A stretch of DNA of 64,000 nucleotides. Source: DAIQRJ01 sp963708795 (GTDB lineage: Bacteria; Actinomycetota; Actinomycetes; Propionibacteriales; DAIQRJ01). How positions within the stretch are numbered: the first letter of the stretch is position 1; every line of letters begins with the position of its first letter. The notes below the pieces were generated by a model. That model searched no databases and was not told where the DNA came from. It worked only from the letters and a program-made list of their open reading frames with translations. The stretch covers positions 57,711 through 121,710 of the forward strand of contig CAVPUH010000010.1 in the NCBI GenBank assembly GCA_963708795.1. Direction: 5' to 3'. The translations under genes were made by a program, and so were the position numbers. Positions 1 to 7,374 of this stretch are shown one piece after another.

Positions 1-550
1 TGGGCGCCATTCGGCTCGCGTTCTCCCCGTCGGTCCACCGGTAGCTGCGGATCGACGCTGCCGGCGCTACGCCGACGAGCCCGGATCCGGCGCGTGGCCG
101 GGCCGCGATGATGCCGGCGGCGAGGGTGCCGTGGCCGTCGCAGTCGACGGTGGCCGCCACGCCGTCCTCGACGAAGTCCCGGCCGCCGACCACGGCCGAG
201 GCGAGCTGCGGGTTCGCCGCGCTGACGCCCGTGTCGACGACTGCGACAGTGACCCCGGCCCCTCGGGAGAACTCCTGGGCGCGGTCGAAGCCCAGCTTCG
301 CCCGTGGCCAGGGCTCGCGGGGGTCGGACCGGGCGGGTGTGAGTTTCGGACAGGCCCCGCCCTCGGTGGTGGCGGGCCGTGCCGATGCGCCATCCCGTGC
401 CGAAGCGCCCGCCGGCTCAGCACCGGCGGGATCAGCATCGGCGGGAGTCAGAGTCAACAGGCTGACCGCGATCAGGCAGCCCAGGAGCACGAGAGCACGG
501 GCCCGTCGCCGCGAGCTGACGGGTCGCCCTGGAGGCACGGTGCCGGACAC
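1..550 (-). CDS. Mycosin-like S8 (subtilisin) serine protease, 3' end outside window
   Basis: The first 183 codons of a subtilisin-family protease are visible; the gene runs off the left edge. An N-terminal hydrophobic signal/anchor segment (about residues 18-35) follows an Arg-rich start. A Pro/Ala linker comes next, then the catalytic Asp motif VVDTGV (Asp about 106) and the catalytic His motif DCDGHGTLAAG (His about 140). GLVGVAP follows, as in mycosins, the membrane-anchored proteases of type VII (ESX) secretion. The catalytic Ser lies beyond the window. GTG at 550 is the longest in-frame start and gives the signal segment; GTG at 538 is an alternative. No Shine-Dalgarno is obvious. Assignment to S8 is seen in the motifs; the ESX link is inferred from family resemblance. 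Confidence 0.82.
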   Translation of the reverse strand, partial: MSGTVPPGRPVSSRRRARALVLLGCLIAVSLLTLTPADADPAGAEPAGASARDGASARPATTEGGACPKLTPARSDPREPWPRAKLGFDRAQEFSRGAGVTVAVVDTGVSAANPQLASAVVGGRDFVEDGVAATVDCDGHGTLAAGIIAARPRAGSGLVGVAPAASIRSYRWTDGENASRMAP

Positions 551-628
551 CGCAGGAGCCTAACGACGGCGCCGCGCGTCGAGGCGCCGCTCGTCCACAG
601 CCTCGGTCGTCAGTGGCACGATGGGCGC

Positions 629-1471
629 GTGCCAGTGGAGATGCCCGACGGGCACCGGATCGAGATCATCGCCCACCGCGGCGCCTCGGATCGCGAGCCG
701 GAGGGAACCCGCGCTGCCTACGTGACCGCGATCGAGGTCGGTGCCGACGCCCTGGAGTGCGACGTCCGGCTCACGTCCGACCAGATCCCGGTGTGCACGC
801 ACGACGCGAGCACCCGGCGGATGGCCGGCGTCTCACACACGATCACCTCGACGACGCTGGCAGAACTGCGGACCCTCGACTTCGGCGCCGGCGGGCCGCC
901 CGGGATGTCGGCCACGCTCGAGGACCGTCGGATCTTCACGCTGGAACAGTTCTGCGAGCTGGCGGTCGACGCCGGCCGGCAGATCGGTCTGGCCATCGAG
1001 CTCAAACACCCCACCCGTTTCGGCGGTGCCGTCGAGCGCCAGACCGTGGAGGCGCTGGACCGGTTCGGTCTCCTGGGCCGGGATTCCCGGGGTGTGCTGA
1101 CCCCGCAGTCCGAGCGCGTCAAGGTGCGGCTGATGAGCTTCAGCCAGACCGCCCTCGAGCGGTGTTCACGACTGGCGCCGAATCTCGAACGCGTGTTCCT
1201 CACCGACTCCGGTCCGTTGTCCTGGCCGTGGGGACGGCATCTGCCCGGTGGTGCGGCGATCGCTGGGCCGTCCGTGCGGATGCTGCGCGGCCAGCCCGAC
1301 CTGGTCCGGACCTGGCAGCAGACGGGTCACAAGGTGCACGTCTGGACGGCGAACGAGCCCGACGACGTGGCCGCCTGCGTCGACGCGCGAGTCGACGCGA
1401 TCATCACCGACCGGCCGGCCGAGACCCTCGAGATCGTGGCCGACATGGCGCGACGCAGACGCAGCGCCTGA
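629..1471 (+). CDS. Glycerophosphodiester phosphodiesterase family protein
   Basis: A 280-residue GDPD-family TIM-barrel enzyme expected to hydrolyse glycerophosphodiesters to glycerol-3-phosphate and an alcohol. The signature is present: IIAHRGAS (His/Arg pair about residues 16-17), the metal-binding ALECDVRLTSD segment, CTHD, and the C-terminal HVWTANEPDDV...IITDRPAE block typical of the family. No signal peptide is visible, so it is probably cytoplasmic. Start GTG 629 precedes the first conserved strand; GTG 635 and ATG 641 are alternatives, and frames extending further upstream would overlap the divergent mycosin. It ends two bases before the convergent AmaP gene. Confidence 0.9.
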   Translation: MPVEMPDGHRIEIIAHRGASDREPEGTRAAYVTAIEVGADALECDVRLTSDQIPVCTHDASTRRMAGVSHTITSTTLAELRTLDFGAGGPPGMSATLEDRRIFTLEQFCELAVDAGRQIGLAIELKHPTRFGGAVERQTVEALDRFGLLGRDSRGVLTPQSERVKVRLMSFSQTALERCSRLAPNLERVFLTDSGPLSWPWGRHLPGGAAIAGPSVRMLRGQPDLVRTWQQTGHKVHVWTANEPDDVAACVDARVDAIITDRPAETLEIVADMARRRRSA

Positions 1472-1472
1472 C

Positions 1473-2048
1473 TCAGCGCACCCGCGGTTCGGTCGCGGTG
1501 GCCGTCGTGCCGCGGCGGACGGTCATCGCCACCCGTACGTGCACGTCGCGCCCGACAGCGCTGTCGATGGCGGCGTCGGCGCGCTCTGCGGCGGCGACCA
1601 CGCTCGCGAGGTCGGCGCCGGTCGAGAGGGCGGGCATCAGCTCGACGACGATCTGCCGGCGGTCGCTCATCGTCCGGCTCTTGCACGAGACCACGTCACC
1701 GCGCCGTGCCAGCTCGCCGGCCGCCGTCGCCGCGACGGCACCGAGATCGACCGTGAGTTGCCCGGAACCGTCGGAGCCGCTCAGTTCGATGGTGTCGACC
1801 TTGCGGCGGCGCAGGTGCGCCAGCAACCACCAGAGCCCGAGGAACACGGCCAGGACGCCGCCGAAGGCGGCAGCCCAGGGGACCCAGTCCCACCCGAGGA
1901 ACGTCTGGACCGGTCCGACGTTCGGGTGGTCGGGCCAGTCGAAGACGAGGCCGCGCTCCCAGATGAAGACGGCCGCGCCGATCCCGAGGAGGACGACGCC
2001 GGCCACGAACGTGGCGACCCGATCGACCACGCGGGTGGAGGAGTTCAT
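1473..2048 (-). CDS. amaP: Alkaline shock response membrane anchor protein (AmaP-like)
   Basis: A 191-residue membrane protein with two predicted membrane segments (about 8-30 and 53-75) separated by a Trp-rich loop. A soluble C-terminal domain follows, whose final strand-like pattern (DVHVRVAMTV) resembles the end of Asp23-family domains. AmaP-type proteins tether Asp23 at the membrane in Gram-positive bacteria. It is the last gene of a minus-strand Asp23 cluster. Its ATG at 2048 overlaps the stop of the preceding DUF6286 gene (ATGA), so the two are probably translationally coupled. Confidence 0.75.
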   Translation of the reverse strand: MNSSTRVVDRVATFVAGVVLLGIGAAVFIWERGLVFDWPDHPNVGPVQTFLGWDWVPWAAAFGGVLAVFLGLWWLLAHLRRRKVDTIELSGSDGSGQLTVDLGAVAATAAGELARRGDVVSCKSRTMSDRRQIVVELMPALSTGADLASVVAAAERADAAIDSAVGRDVHVRVAMTVRRGTTATATEPRVR

Positions 2049-2899
2049 GCGGGGCTCCCTGGCTTCGGCTCGTCGGGTTGGGTGACGGAGACGCTGATCT
2101 TCGGCGTTCGGGCGAGCGGTCTGAGCTGGTGCGACACGGCGTCCCGCACCTCGGTGGCCAGCGCCTGCGAGTCGGCCGAACGCGCCGCGCGAACCTTGAG
2201 CGAGACCGACCGCCGGCTCGCCGACGCCCGCGCGTTGTCCACTCCCGCCACCTGCTGGGCGGCTGCCGCCGCCAGCCGGGCCACGCCGGAGTCTTCGATC
2301 CACATGCCGGTCGACGAGGCGATCTGAGCACCTCTGATGCGCCTCGGCTTCACGGCCAGGATGACCAGCCAGAGGCCGACCAGGACGATGCCGCACGCGG
2401 CGAAACTCATCCACAGCTTCGGGGTCTGCTCCCCGACCCAGTCGACGCTCGCCCCGACCCAGGTCGGCCCGGTCAGATCCAGCGGGTCCCAACTGCCCGA
2501 CCGGGACCACAGCACGAGCGCGTCGTGCACGGCGACGACCCCGAGTCCGATGGCGACGACCGACAGGATGATGCCGGGGACGACCGCCGGCAGCGCCCCG
2601 AGTGGTCGCCGCACCGGGCGCTGCTCCGCCGTCGAGGTCGCTGCGACGACGGGCGTGGTGGGCGGTTCGGCGCTCAGCGGACGCGGATCGACGGTGCTGG
2701 CAGGCGCAGTGGCGGGCGCGGCGGTGGGGTCAGCCGCGGCAGGTGTGGCAGCCGGAGACGTGGCGGGACCGGTGGACGTGGGAGTGGGTTGGGTGTCCTC
2801 GGTCGTGGCGTCGCTCATGACCGGCAGCGCCGTCGTCGTCGGTGCGGGCCCGTCCGGCTCGGGCGGGCGGGTCTGCTCCGGGGTCGGTTCAGTCATCAT
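2045..2899 (-). CDS. DUF6286-type membrane protein of the Asp23 cluster
   Basis: A 284-residue protein with a Pro/Thr/Ala-rich, probably disordered N-terminus (about 1-95). Two membrane segments follow (about 105-130 and 165-190), then a C-terminal domain with SVSLKVRA and KISVSVTQ, a pattern shared with Asp23-family folds. Proteins of this architecture accompany Asp23/Gls24 genes in actinobacteria. It overlaps the 3' end of the upstream Asp23-like gene by 11 bases and the start of amaP by 4. Two consecutive ATG codons (2899, 2896) can serve as start. Its biochemical role is unknown; scaffolding of Asp23 proteins at the membrane is inference. Confidence 0.7.
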   Translation of the reverse strand: MMTEPTPEQTRPPEPDGPAPTTTALPVMSDATTEDTQPTPTSTGPATSPAATPAAADPTAAPATAPASTVDPRPLSAEPPTTPVVAATSTAEQRPVRRPLGALPAVVPGIILSVVAIGLGVVAVHDALVLWSRSGSWDPLDLTGPTWVGASVDWVGEQTPKLWMSFAACGIVLVGLWLVILAVKPRRIRGAQIASSTGMWIEDSGVARLAAAAAQQVAGVDNARASASRRSVSLKVRAARSADSQALATEVRDAVSHQLRPLARTPKISVSVTQPDEPKPGSPA

Positions 2900-3257
2900 C
2901 GACAGATCCCTTCGCGCGTACGTCGTCGACGAGGACGTCGACGCGGGTGACGGTGAGCCCGGTCTGGCGGCCGAGCTCCGAGCGGACCGCGGACCGGAGC
3001 TCGCCGGCCACGGCGGCCAGCGATGTCGGCCAGGTCGCGGCGATCGTGATCCGCACCCGGGTCGACATCGCGGTCACCTCGGCCTGTGCCCGCGGGTACC
3101 TCGAGCCGATGCCCAGTGTGCCGCCTCGGACCGTCACTACCCCGGCAACACCACGGGCGACCTGGGTGGCAATCCGCTCGACCACCCGGTCGTGGATGTC
3201 GAGGCGCCCGCGCTCGGCCGCGGGGACGAGCCCGGCCGCTGGTGGCGCCGTGGTCAC
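2889..3257 (-). CDS. Asp23/Gls24 family envelope stress protein
   Basis: A 122-residue soluble protein with the Asp23 pattern: an amphipathic helix (DIHDRVVERIATQVARGVAGV), then alternating strands (VRITIAATWPTSL, GLTVTRVDVLVDDV). The GTG start at 3257 overlaps the stop of the preceding small membrane protein (GTGA). The frame extends far upstream, but that part is Arg-rich shadow sequence. It lies between the DUF2273-like and DUF6286 genes in a fully overlapping operon. Asp23 proteins are abundant membrane-peripheral stress proteins; the exact function here is unknown. Confidence 0.78.
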   Translation of the reverse strand: MTTAPPAAGLVPAAERGRLDIHDRVVERIATQVARGVAGVVTVRGGTLGIGSRYPRAQAEVTAMSTRVRITIAATWPTSLAAVAGELRSAVRSELGRQTGLTVTRVDVLVDDVRAKGSVDDD

Positions 3258-3436
3258 CGCCGACGCCCACGCAGGGTGTCGAGCACGGTCGAGTCGCCGT
3301 CGAGCGCCGCGCCCACCACCAGCCCGACACCGCCGAGGACGACGGCGATCAGGAAGCCGACGAACCCGCCTGCGGCGGCGGCGATGCCGAGGAGGACGCC
3401 GACGAGCAGGCCGAGTGTGGAACGGGGAACGGTCAT
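3254..3436 (-). CDS. Small DUF2273-like membrane protein
   Basis: A 60-residue hydrophobic protein with two closely spaced Gly/Ala/Val-rich membrane segments (about 8-26 and 28-46) and a short positively charged tail (TLRGRRR). Small membrane proteins of this kind (DUF2273) are regular partners in Asp23 operons. Its ATG overlaps the stop of the upstream gene and its own stop overlaps the next GTG, so it is embedded in a chain of 4-base overlaps. Assignment rests on size, topology and context. Confidence 0.65.
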   Translation of the reverse strand: MTVPRSTLGLLVGVLLGIAAAAGGFVGFLIAVVLGGVGLVVGAALDGDSTVLDTLRGRRR

Positions 3437-3822
3437 GTGATCTCCAAGCTGTCGAGGACAGCAACGTCTGGTCGGGTGGTGTCTGGCCGGGTGGTGTCGC
3501 GGCGGGTGGTGTCGCGGCGGGTGATCTCTGGTGCCTCGACCACCTGGCTGATCGAGACCGCGACCGGTGGGACGACGCCCGGAACCGCGAGGACGGCCGT
3601 CCGGGCGGCGTCAGCGATCTCGGCCAGCGGGAGGCCGTAGTAGACGGTCAGTTCGACCGACGTGCCTTCGGGTCGGATCCGTACTCCGCGAACGGTGCGC
3701 CCGGGGAGGTACGTGGCGACCCCACCGAGGACGCCGCCGTTCAGCCCGGCCACCCCGGGGACGGTGGCGACGCGCGCCGCGACGAGATCGGCGGCGGTCG
3801 CCCGGTCGTCGATGCCCGTCAC
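3433..3822 (-). CDS. Asp23-related protein with C-terminal RDTTR repeats
   Basis: A 129-residue protein. Residues 1-98 follow an Asp23-like alternation of helix and strand (SVELTVYYGLPLAEIADAARTAVLAVPGV). The C-terminus carries four five-residue repeats of the RRDTT/RPDTT type, encoded by a 15-base tandem repeat. The GTG start at 3822 forms a GTGA overlap with the upstream Asp23 gene. It lacks membrane segments. I place it in the Asp23 superfamily from pattern and operon position rather than from a strong motif. Confidence 0.6.
   Translation of the reverse strand: MTGIDDRATAADLVAARVATVPGVAGLNGGVLGGVATYLPGRTVRGVRIRPEGTSVELTVYYGLPLAEIADAARTAVLAVPGVVPPVAVSISQVVEAPEITRRDTTRRDTTRPDTTRPDVAVLDSLEIT
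3466..3525 (-). repeat. Four 15-bp tandem repeats inside a coding sequence
   Basis: Four in-frame 15-base units (3466-3480, 3481-3495, 3496-3510, 3511-3525) differ at only a few positions. They encode the repeated five-residue unit near the C-terminus of the overlapping Asp23-related gene. Being a multiple of three, copy-number change would keep the frame. Confidence 0.9.
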
Positions 3823-4259
3823 TGGACCCGCACGGGGGCGGGCTCGGCCGGCTCGTCGTCGTCCTCTTCCAGATACACGTCGTGGACGGCGATGTTCACC
3901 TCGGTCACCTCGAGCCCCGTCATGCGCTCCACGGCGTCGATGACGTTGCGACGGACGCCGGCCGCCAGGTCGGCGATGGCGACGCCGTAGTCCGCGACCA
4001 GGTCGATGTCGACGGCCGCCTGCTTCTCGCCGACCTCGACCGCCACACCCTGACCCATGTTCGTGCGCGAGCCCGGAATGCGGTCCCGCAGCGCGCCGAC
4101 CGCCCTGGCCGCGCCGCCGCCGAGGGAGTGGACGCCGGCGACCTCGCGGGCGGCGATGCCGGCGATCTTGGCGACCACGGTGTCGGCGATCGATGTGCGC
4201 CCGTGTTCGCTCGAGAGTGCGGAGTCCGGGATGGTGGAGAGCCCGCTGATGTCGGTCAT
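3819..4259 (-). CDS. Asp23/Gls24 family envelope stress response protein (main paralogue)
   Basis: A 146-residue protein, the closest of the group to canonical Asp23: a helix with DTVVAKIAGIAAREVAGVHSLGGG, a strand pattern with AVDIDLVADYGVAIADLAAGVRRNVIDAVERMTGLEVTEVNIAVHDV, and an acidic tail. ATG 4259 is chosen because GAAGGA lies 7 bases upstream, a good Shine-Dalgarno. The frame is open upstream to 4304 but without a better start. It is the first gene of the six-gene minus-strand cluster and sits back-to-back with an ECF sigma gene. Confidence 0.85.
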   Translation of the reverse strand: MTDISGLSTIPDSALSSEHGRTSIADTVVAKIAGIAAREVAGVHSLGGGAARAVGALRDRIPGSRTNMGQGVAVEVGEKQAAVDIDLVADYGVAIADLAAGVRRNVIDAVERMTGLEVTEVNIAVHDVYLEEDDDEPAEPAPVRVQ

Positions 4260-4361
4260 GTCGATGTCCTTCGCGTCAGGGCAGGTCGCCGCGGCGACCG
4301 ACACACGATGTGCGTCTGATGGTTGGTCGGCCCGATCGGTCGGATCGTCACGCGGCCCGGG

Positions 4362-4379
4362 CTGTGAGGTGGCTCACAG
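4362..4379. promoter_or_regulatory. Perfect inverted repeat in the Asp23/sigma divergent region
   Basis: CTGTGAG, a 4-base spacer GTGG, then CTCACAG form a perfect 7-bp palindrome 26 bases upstream of the likely GTG start of the sigma gene. It is placed to act as an operator for the sigma gene, the Asp23 operon or both. The binding protein is unknown. Confidence 0.5.
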
Positions 4380-4405
4380 GTGCACGGGGCGGGCACGATG
4401 CGCAG

Positions 4406-4975
4406 GTGGAGGACGTGCAACTGGCGCGCGCCGCGGCGGCGGGAGACCAATCCGCCTTCGCGCTCGTCGTCGACCGGCACGGGTCGGCCATGCTCCGGTA
4501 CGCCCGCCGTCTGATGAGCGATCGCGGCGACGCCGAGGACGTCGTGCAGGACGCCCTCGTGTCGGCGTGGCGCGGCCTCGACGGCTACCGGGGCGATTCG
4601 TCTTTGCGCACCTGGTTGTTCACGCTGACCTCCCGCCGTGCCGCAGATGTGATCCGACGGCGGCCGGCTCGGACGGTGGTCATCGAGCCCGGGAGCGACG
4701 AGGCTGGCATGCTCACGGCACGGTCGGGTCTCTCGGTTCGTGCCTCGGGTGGGGATCCGTACGGGATCGCCGCAGCCGGTGAACTGGTCGCTGCTCTCGA
4801 TGCCGCGCTGCAGACGTTGCCGTGGCGGCAGCGAGCCGTGTGGGTGTTACGCGAGGTGGAGGGAATGTCCTACCAGGAGATCGCCGTGGTCCTCGCGACC
4901 AGGCCGGACGTGGTGCGCGGGCAGCTGGCCCGGGCCCGCCCGGCGCTCGCCGAACGGATGGTGCAATGGCGATGA
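4406..4975 (+). CDS. RNA polymerase ECF-type sigma factor
   Basis: A 189-residue sigma-70 family protein of ECF layout. Region 2 shows LVVDRHGSAMLRYARRL, DAEDVVQDALVSAWRGL and RTWLFTLTSRRAADVIRR. Region 4 shows LPWRQRAVWVLREVEGMSYQEIAVVL and the helix RPDVVRGQLARARPAL. GTG 4406 is chosen because region 2 starts just after it and a palindrome lies just upstream; ATG 4310 would extend the protein by 32 residues. It is divergent from the Asp23 cluster. Its stop overlaps the next ATG (ATGA), so the downstream Asp23-like protein is co-translated. That suggests the sigma factor serves the Asp23 envelope-stress response. Confidence 0.88.
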   Translation: MEDVQLARAAAAGDQSAFALVVDRHGSAMLRYARRLMSDRGDAEDVVQDALVSAWRGLDGYRGDSSLRTWLFTLTSRRAADVIRRRPARTVVIEPGSDEAGMLTARSGLSVRASGGDPYGIAAAGELVAALDAALQTLPWRQRAVWVLREVEGMSYQEIAVVLATRPDVVRGQLARARPALAERMVQWR

Positions 4976-5448
4976 GTGAGGGCGACGACGTGCTCGCGAC
5001 GGCCACGGCAGCCCTGCGCCAGCGTGCCGAGCCGGGGTGGCGATCGGTGGCCGCGCAGGCCAAGTCCCGGGCGGCCTCGATCACCAACCGCTTCGAGCCG
5101 ATCGCCGGCGAGGGGACGACCGGGGCGTTCACCGTCTCGGACCGCGTCCTGACAGCGCAGTTGAGGCGCGCGCTCGCCACGATGGCCGACGTGCGCCTGC
5201 GCGCCGCCGGGTTCGATCACGTCGACGGCCGTCTCGTCCGTGTCGTGCTCACGATCGAGTCCCGGTACGGGGTCGTCCTGCCCGACCGCGCGGCCGATGT
5301 CCGGGCCGCTGCGGCGACGTTCCTGCGCACCCACCTCGGCGCCGCGGTCGACACGGTCGAGGCGATCGACGTGACGGTCGCCGACTTGTTCCCGCCCAGC
5401 CCTCCTGATGGCCGGGTGCCGCCGCGCTCGGGAGACGGGGGATCGTAG
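4972..5448 (+). CDS. Asp23-like protein coupled to the sigma factor
   Basis: About 158 residues, not strongly conserved at the N-terminus. The centre reads RLRAAGFDHVDGRLVRVVLTIESRYG, followed by an amphipathic helix and EAIDVTVADLF, matching the strand-helix-strand layout of Asp23 proteins. ATG 4972 gives an ATGA overlap with the sigma stop; ATG 4966 is also possible. No membrane segment. Its position, where an anti-sigma factor is often encoded, makes a regulatory role worth considering, but no anti-sigma domain is recognisable. Confidence 0.65.
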   Translation: MSEGDDVLATATAALRQRAEPGWRSVAAQAKSRAASITNRFEPIAGEGTTGAFTVSDRVLTAQLRRALATMADVRLRAAGFDHVDGRLVRVVLTIESRYGVVLPDRAADVRAAAATFLRTHLGAAVDTVEAIDVTVADLFPPSPPDGRVPPRSGDGGS

Positions 5449-5452
5449 GCGC

Positions 5453-6046
5453 ATGCGTATCGAGATCGTGGTGTTCGACGGGTTCGACGAGATCGACGCC
5501 TTCGGGCCGTTCGAGGTCCTGGCCGGCGCGGGCTTCGACGTGCGCCTGGTGGCCGTCGCGGAGCCGAGCGTGGTGGTGAGCATGCGCGGCGTGCGGTTGG
5601 AGGTCGCCGACGTGCTGGGCACACCCGACGGGGTCGTCGTGCCGGGTGGCGGCTGGCTCGACCACGCGCCGGAAGGGTCCTGGGCCCAGGCCCAGCGGGG
5701 CGTGCTGGCGGACCGGCTGGTGACGGCGGCTCAGAGCGCCCGGTGGCTCGCGTCGGTGTGTACCGGGGGCATGCTGCTCGCCAGCGCGGGCCTGCTCGAC
5801 GGTCGCTACGCGACCACGAACCGCAACGCCTACGACGAACTGCGCCCATACGTGGCCGAGGTGATCGACGAACGAGTCGTCGACGACGGAGACCGCATCA
5901 CCGCCGGCGCCCTCACCGCCGGGATCGATCTCGGTCTGTGGATCACCGAGCGCGAACTGGGGACCGCGGTGGCCGATCGGGTCGCGGCGTCGATCGAGTA
6001 CCAGCGCGTCGGCCGCGTCTGGCACGCCGCCGCTCGCAACGGCTGA
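5453..6046 (+). CDS. DJ-1/PfpI family protein
   Basis: A 197-residue class I glutamine amidotransferase-like protein. It has the nucleophile elbow SVCTGGMLLASAG (Cys about 103), a Glu in FGPFEVL that would pair with it (about 21), and VVVPGGG. Members include isonitrile hydratases, protein deglycases and regulatory domains; this one lacks a DNA-binding extension. It starts 5 bases after the preceding stop, so co-transcription with the sigma/Asp23 pair is possible. Substrate not predictable. Confidence 0.85.
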   Translation: MRIEIVVFDGFDEIDAFGPFEVLAGAGFDVRLVAVAEPSVVVSMRGVRLEVADVLGTPDGVVVPGGGWLDHAPEGSWAQAQRGVLADRLVTAAQSARWLASVCTGGMLLASAGLLDGRYATTNRNAYDELRPYVAEVIDERVVDDGDRITAGALTAGIDLGLWITERELGTAVADRVAASIEYQRVGRVWHAAARNG

Positions 6047-6113
6047 GCAATCCGTCGGCGGCGGATACCGTCCTCGCAGGTCGCCCGACGGGCGCCACCG
6101 AGGAGGCAACGGC

Positions 6114-7076
6114 ATGGCGAAGAAGAACCGGCGCGTCCCTATCGGCAGTCTCCCGTGGCCGGCGGACGCCCAGCCGGTCGGTCTGCGCGAGCCCTGCCCG
6201 TGCGGATCCGGTGAGCGGTACAAGAACTGTCACGGGCGCACGAGCCACGAGCAGACGGGCGTGCCCGTCGCCCGGCCGTTCGCCGGGATCCCGTTCGAAC
6301 GCGATCTGGTCGCGTTCCGTGAGTTCGTCCCGTCCGCGGTGGCCCGACTCCCGCTGACGGGCGAGTTCACGGACCGGGTGGTGACGCTGGCGACCCTGCT
6401 GCCGATGGCCTGGCCGGCGATCGTGCGCCCCGACGGCGAGATCTGGGTGGGTTCGCAGCTGCAGTTCGCTCGTCAGGTCGATCCCGCGCGTGACCTGGTC
6501 GCCACCGTGCGCGAGGCGGTCACGCTCGAGCCGGGCAACCCGGTGGCGGCCCCGCCGGACTGGCGGGACGACGATCCGACGCTGGCGGAGCTGATCGAGC
6601 CGGGAGCATCCTTGGAGGTCGAGGTCAGGGAGGGCTTCGACTGGTGGACCGAGGGCGCCGACGAGAGTTCTGGCGAGGTCGCGGAGTCCCTGGAGCGCGC
6701 GAACGAGTCGGTGTCGCCGACGGCGAAGATCGCCGGCGTCGAGGCCGCCTACTGGTGCCGGATCGGCGATCGCACCTACCTCCGCTGGGTCCGTGACGAG
6801 CCGGAGGGCGAGCTGCTCGACGGCCTCGCGCGGCTCTCGGCGGCCGGCCGCGCCGGAATCGGGTCCGACGGACGGCTGATCGGGTCGTTCCGGACCTGCG
6901 GCCTGGTAGTGCCGGTGTGGGAGCTCGCCGACGGCACCACACCCGACGAGATCACCGGCGACGTCGGTGAGCTGGCCCCCGCCCTGGCCGATGCGGTGGC
7001 CTCGACGGCCACGCTGACCGACGCCGAGCGGTCCACCAGGGCCAGCATCAACAGCCGGCAGGTCACTCTCCGCTGA
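6114..7076 (+). CDS. SEC-C motif protein (DUF5926-type)
   Basis: A 320-residue actinobacterial protein with an N-terminal zinc-binding SEC-C motif, CPCGSGERYKNCH (Cys 28, 30, 39 and His 40). A long conserved region of the DUF5926 family follows, beginning FAGIPFERDLVAFREFVPSAVARLPL. SEC-C motifs occur at the SecA C-terminus and in proteins that bind SecA, ribosomes or other partners. A basic start (MAKKNRR) fits nucleic-acid or ribosome contact. GAGGAGGC precedes the ATG as a Shine-Dalgarno. It is convergent with the arginine deiminase gene across a hairpin terminator. Confidence 0.85.
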   Translation: MAKKNRRVPIGSLPWPADAQPVGLREPCPCGSGERYKNCHGRTSHEQTGVPVARPFAGIPFERDLVAFREFVPSAVARLPLTGEFTDRVVTLATLLPMAWPAIVRPDGEIWVGSQLQFARQVDPARDLVATVREAVTLEPGNPVAAPPDWRDDDPTLAELIEPGASLEVEVREGFDWWTEGADESSGEVAESLERANESVSPTAKIAGVEAAYWCRIGDRTYLRWVRDEPEGELLDGLARLSAAGRAGIGSDGRLIGSFRTCGLVVPVWELADGTTPDEITGDVGELAPALADAVASTATLTDAERSTRASINSRQVTLR

Positions 7077-7223
7077 TGGTTGAACGCGCAACGTTCCCGT
7101 TTCGGGGGTTTTCCTGTGCGATCCCTGAGAATGCGCTCGACAAAGACCGAGAATTACGCCAGGCAAGGGAAAATCCGGCACTTCTGCCTTGCGTCGCAGC
7201 CTTCGGATGTTACTGTTCACGCG

Positions 7224-7261
7224 CTAGGTCGTCGTTGTATCCCCCGTCAACGGCGACCTAG
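7224..7261. terminator. Bidirectional hairpin between convergent genes
   Basis: Arms 7224-7237 (CTAGGTCGTCGTTG) and 7248-7261 (CAACGGCGACCTAG) pair over 14 positions with one G-T wobble, enclosing a 10-base loop with five C. It lies between two convergent genes and has no T-tract, so it may act as an intrinsic terminator in both directions. The rest of the 7077-7374 spacer shows no gene. Confidence 0.7.
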
Positions 7262-7374
7262 TCTCATGTCCGGGGTCAGTTTGGTCTCACGATGCGACCC
7301 TCGATTCGGCGTGTCGGCCTCGTCGGCCTCACGCCGCCACGCGGTCTGAACCGGTTGAGTGGCTTTATCCCGAT

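Noticed and set aside
7076..7374. A small gene between the SEC-C and arginine deiminase genes
   Set aside because: Short frames overlap the strong hairpin and have no ribosome-binding site or family-like sequence.
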